The notes under the pieces are model-generated. The model was not told the DNA's origin and did not search any database. It worked only from the letters and a program-made list of their open reading frames with translations. 64,000 nucleotides of DNA from an uncultured Candidatus Binatia bacterium (GTDB lineage: Bacteria; Desulfobacterota; Binatia; UBA9968; JAJDTQ01), in NCBI GenBank assembly GCA_958295985.1, contig OY282432.1, forward strand, positions 3,319,001 through 3,383,000. Reading direction: 5' to 3'. Positions 61,581 through 64,000 of the stretch are shown here, piece by piece (within the stretch, counting starts at the first letter, position 1; every line of letters begins with the position of its first letter). Both the position numbers and the translations under genes were made by a program.

Positions 61581-62267
61581 TCAGCCCGCCGGCCCGCGGG
61601 CACGGCCGCGCCTGATCCGGAACGCGATCCACCCGGCCAGGACCAGGCCGACGGCGCCCAGCCCAACCGCAGAGCCGTAGCCACTCCGCGGCGGGGTTTC
61701 CGCCGGGCTGCCCGCCAAGGCGGCCGCGGGCGCCGCCCCCTCGTCTTCGAGCAGCGCGGCCACGAGCCCGCGCATGTCGTCCTTGTACCAATCCTTGTAT
61801 CCGATGGTCTTGGCGATGACCTCGCCCTTGCGCCCGATCAGCACCGTTTCCGGCAACCGCATCACGCCGTACCGTTCCGCGATCTCGGCCCGGCTGTCCA
61901 GCAGCATCGGATAGGTCAACTCCTGTTCCTCGGCGAAGGCCCGCACCAACTCCGGCGATTCCATGAAGTTGACGGCGACCACCTCGAGTCCCTTCCCGCG
62001 AAACTCCTGGTACAGCCGTTCCATGGCCGGCATCTCCAGACGGCAGGGAGGACACCACGTGGCCCAGAAGTTCAGCACCACCAGCCTGCCGCGAAAGGAC
62101 GCGGAGTCGACACGGTTTCCGGCCGCATCCTCGGTGGTGAAGCCCGGAGCTTCCATGGAACCTTCCTGGACCATGAAGCCGAGCTTCTTGAGGGCACCGT
62201 CCTGGGCGGCGCCCGAAACCGCGGGGCACAGCACGATGAGAAACAAGGCAACCAGATGGCGTTTCAT
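61581..62267 (-). CDS. TlpA/ResA-like thiol-disulfide oxidoreductase with C-terminal anchor
   Basis: 228 residues. A signal peptide (HLVALFLIVLCPAVSGAAQD) is followed by a thioredoxin fold with the active site NFWATWCPPCRLEMPAME (Cys72, Cys75) and cis-Pro segment MRLPETVLIGRKG. A C-terminal helix (AVGLGAVGLVLAGWIAFRI) would tether it, so it is membrane-bound at both ends if the signal is uncleaved. It lies just downstream of the CtaG-like gene, which suggests delivery of reductant for copper or haem protein assembly. Confidence 0.9.
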   Translation of the reverse strand: MKRHLVALFLIVLCPAVSGAAQDGALKKLGFMVQEGSMEAPGFTTEDAAGNRVDSASFRGRLVVLNFWATWCPPCRLEMPAMERLYQEFRGKGLEVVAVNFMESPELVRAFAEEQELTYPMLLDSRAEIAERYGVMRLPETVLIGRKGEVIAKTIGYKDWYKDDMRGLVAALLEDEGAAPAAALAGSPAETPPRSGYGSAVGLGAVGLVLAGWIAFRIRRGRARGPAG

Positions 62268-62278
62268 GAGTCCATGGA

Positions 62279-63349
62279 CTACGAGGCGGCGCGGCCCGGC
62301 CCGAGGGCGAGCCCCCCGTCCCCGCTCCCGCTCGCGGCGTTCACCGCATCGTCCTCGGCACTGAGCCGGCGGGCCACCAGCAGCAGAATGGGGATGATGT
62401 ACATGTGGCCGCTGACCCACATGATGCCGCCCCCCAAAGCCTGATCGTGAATGGGGCTCAGCGCCTCGATCCCGGCCACGGCGCCGTACAACGGATACAG
62501 TATCCGCTCGGGCAGGGAAATCGCCATGCCGAGAAGCGTGTTCTGGAGGGTCGCGGCCACCAGATAGACGATTCTCGACCCCAACGGCCGCGCCGGGCGG
62601 AACAGCGGCGCCGCGTTGACGATGGGCCACCAGAAAAACACCGCGGTGGCGAAGAACAGCCAGTGTTCGAAGTCGTGGAGCCACCAATGGCGGAGCGCCG
62701 CCTGATACAGCGACGGGTGATGCCAGGCCCAGAGGTTCACCACGTACAGCGTCCAGGCCACCGGCATGAACGTCAGCGCCGACAGGGCGGACCGCAGCGG
62801 GGCGCCGTCGCGAAAGAGCCCGGCAAAGCGTTCCCGGACGCCGGCCGGGAGCCCCCAGACCATGGCCGCGAAGGGGTTGGCCAGAAGTATGCCCAAAGGA
62901 GCAACCATCAACAGGAGGATGTGCTGCACCATGTGCATGCTGAGGCGCTCCGCGGCGAGCCGGTCCACGGGAGAAACCAGCGCGGCCAGCAACGCCGTGA
63001 TACCGGCGAGGTAGAGAGCGAGTCCGGACAGGGTGGCGGCGCCTTCGGCCTGGCGCCGCAGGCGGGACCATCCCGTGAGATAGACGCCGGTGGCCAGCGC
63101 CAGCGCCAGGACGATGTCCACCCTGAAGGTCCAGTTGATCATTCCGAACAACGAGACCAGGGCGTCGAACGGCAAGGGCTCGTGCCCCACCCCGCCGTGG
63201 CCGTACAGCAACCCCGGCCATGAGGCCGCGGCCAGCGCCGGGCCGGCGGCCTTCCACCCGGCTCGCCGACGGCGCCTCAAGCCCCCGGTCCCCGCCGGCC
63301 GACCGGGTTGCACCGGCGCCCGCACGGACGGCGTCACGCCGAGCCTCAC
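62279..63349 (-). CDS. CtaG-like cytochrome c oxidase assembly membrane protein (caa3_CtaG family)
   Basis: 356 residues with about seven or eight helices. The family core has MHMVQHILLLMVAPLGILLA, TLYVVNLWAWHHPSLYQAAL, DFEHWLFFATAVFFWWPIVN and IHDQALGGGIMWVSGHMYI. Conserved His residues would bind copper or haem. The GTG at 63349 overlaps the TGA of the small membrane protein upstream (GTGA), giving coupling. It probably supports maturation of the Cu centre of a terminal oxidase whose structural genes are outside the window. Confidence 0.87.
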   Translation of the reverse strand: MRLGVTPSVRAPVQPGRPAGTGGLRRRRRAGWKAAGPALAAASWPGLLYGHGGVGHEPLPFDALVSLFGMINWTFRVDIVLALALATGVYLTGWSRLRRQAEGAATLSGLALYLAGITALLAALVSPVDRLAAERLSMHMVQHILLLMVAPLGILLANPFAAMVWGLPAGVRERFAGLFRDGAPLRSALSALTFMPVAWTLYVVNLWAWHHPSLYQAALRHWWLHDFEHWLFFATAVFFWWPIVNAAPLFRPARPLGSRIVYLVAATLQNTLLGMAISLPERILYPLYGAVAGIEALSPIHDQALGGGIMWVSGHMYIIPILLLVARRLSAEDDAVNAASGSGDGGLALGPGRAAS

Positions 63350-63711
63350 GACACTCTCCAAAGGATCAGCCCCCAGGAAGGCACGAGCGCCACCGTGCCC
63401 AGGAACCAGTAGAGCAACGCCGGCGCTTTCGTGGTCTGCGCCTTCAGCCATCTCACGCAGAACTCCGTGGCGATGACGCCCAGCAGTCCGCCGGCGGACG
63501 ACGCTGCCAGAAAGGCCCTCAGCGTCTTGTCCGGAGGGTCTCCCGACAAACCGTCCAGCAGCGCGGTCAGGGCGATGATCCAGGCCGGCGCAGTGGCCGC
63601 CAGGCCCACGAGCCAGTACCGTTCGGGCTTCCGGAGACGGTCCCGAAAGCGCCACGACACCAGCACTCCCGCCAGCACGCCGAAGACTCCGACCCAGATC
63701 GATAACGTCAC
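63346..63711 (-). CDS. small membrane protein of unknown function
   Basis: 121 residues with three or four hydrophobic helices (IWVGVFGVLAGVLVSWRF; YWLVGLAATAPAWIIALTAL; AFLAASSAGGLLGVIATEF; LYWFLGTVALVPSWGLILW). No family recognised. Coupled to the CtaG-like gene by a four-base overlap and placed before the TlpA-like gene, so a part in oxidase assembly is inferred only from position. Confidence 0.65.
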   Translation of the reverse strand: MTLSIWVGVFGVLAGVLVSWRFRDRLRKPERYWLVGLAATAPAWIIALTALLDGLSGDPPDKTLRAFLAASSAGGLLGVIATEFCVRWLKAQTTKAPALLYWFLGTVALVPSWGLILWRVS

Positions 63712-63740
63712 TCCCCTGCTCCCTCCCGCGGTGTCCGCAC

Positions 63741-63768
63741 GCGGGCGGGTTCAAGGCCCGCCCCTACA
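63741..63768. repeat. REP-like palindrome
   Basis: GCGGGCGGGTTCAAGGCCCG followed by CCCCTACA. A more diverged member of the family seen near 24008, 25851 and 41941, in the divergent gap before the MFS gene. Confidence 0.75.
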
Positions 63769-63873
63769 CGGAAATCTAACAGCCGGGACCGTGACTTGAA
63801 AGCGTGGGCCGGGTCGGGGCGGGCCTTGCCAGCCATGCCCTCCGCGCGTAAGACGGTAACATCGAGGCCCGAC

Positions 63874-64000
63874 ATGCGCTTTTCCCTGTCCTCCCTGTTC
63901 GATCTCGGCGAGCTTCCGGCGAACCTGCGGCGCTCCCTCTGCCTGGTCTACGCGTCCAGCGTGCTGGTGATCATGGGAGTGAACCTCATTCAGCAGGTGC
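63874..64000 (+). CDS. start of a membrane transporter, probably MFS (cut by window edge)
   Basis: Only the first 42 codons are present: MRFSLSSLFDLGELPANLRR, then a helix-like SLCLVYASSVLVIMGVNLIQ. The hydrophobic helix after a short cytoplasmic leader is typical of an MFS first transmembrane segment. The class is a guess from so little sequence. Confidence 0.45.
   Translation, partial: MRFSLSSLFDLGELPANLRRSLCLVYASSVLVIMGVNLIQQV

Overview
The window looks like chromosomal DNA from an uncultured, high-GC (roughly 65% by eye) Gram-negative bacterium. The envelope logic is diderm: an Mla-type lipid transporter (MlaE/F/D-like), a protease ending in an outer-membrane barrel, Lgt and PgpA. RpoH (sigma-32), a B12-dependent ribonucleotide reductase under apparent NrdR control, and an LLM-class flavin/F420-type oxidoreductase are also present. 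The mix of Rieske, UbiD, Asp/Glu-racemase and cox-like genes recalls sponge or marine MAGs of the Tectomicrobia/deltaproteobacterial sort, but that is an impression, not a placement.

Region 1 (1-11.9 kb, all minus strand) is a catabolic operon. It carries two paralogous Rieske oxygenase + Gfo/Idh dehydrogenase pairs, two UbiD-type decarboxylases, a class III (LigB) ring-cleavage dioxygenase, a C-C bond alpha/beta hydrolase, a bicupin and a PanB-like enzyme. A frameshifted tail of an ABC permease is embedded in it. Together with the 2-oxopent-4-enoate hydratase, acetaldehyde dehydrogenase and 4-hydroxy-2-oxovalerate aldolase at 21-24 kb, this makes a near-complete meta-cleavage route for an aromatic (probably carboxylated, phthalate-like) substrate. 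A complete ISNCY/IS1202-like element (11,975-13,823) with 16-bp target duplications separates the operon from what follows.

Region 2 (14-24 kb): a subtilisin-like lipoprotein/autotransporter, a small secreted protein, an Fe3+-type ABC binding protein with a fused double permease, an RHH/winged-helix antitoxin with VapC toxin, then the lower meta-cleavage genes. Region 3 (24-31 kb): two Asp/Glu-racemase-superfamily proteins around a DMT transporter, a molybdopterin hydroxylase large subunit, a ferredoxin with zinc-ribbon and coiled-coil extension, and a 165-bp MITE with 31-bp inverted ends.

Region 4 (31-41 kb): TrmI with tRNA-Ser abutting its start codon, a sugar-nucleotide epimerase, TrmL, a NEW3-domain protein with an ABC-2 exporter, coxS/coxM/coxG-like genes, and rpoH. 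Region 5 (41-54 kb): RidA, LLM oxidoreductase, a NYN-domain protein with a promoter-structure-U-tract leader, an amidohydrolase, PgpA, a penicillin-acylase-family enzyme, NrdJ, a DciA-like protein, a TrmN6-like methyltransferase and the Mla genes. Region 6 (54-64 kb): MFS and DMT transporters, DUF309, an AT-richer two-gene cassette of unknown function (57.3-58.9 kb), RlmD, Lgt, a TlpA/ResA thioredoxin, a CtaG-like assembly protein and the start of an MFS gene.

No CRISPR array, rRNA, prophage or riboswitch of a recognised class was seen. A recurring REP-like palindrome (core GCGGGCGGGTTTGAAACC) is scattered between genes.
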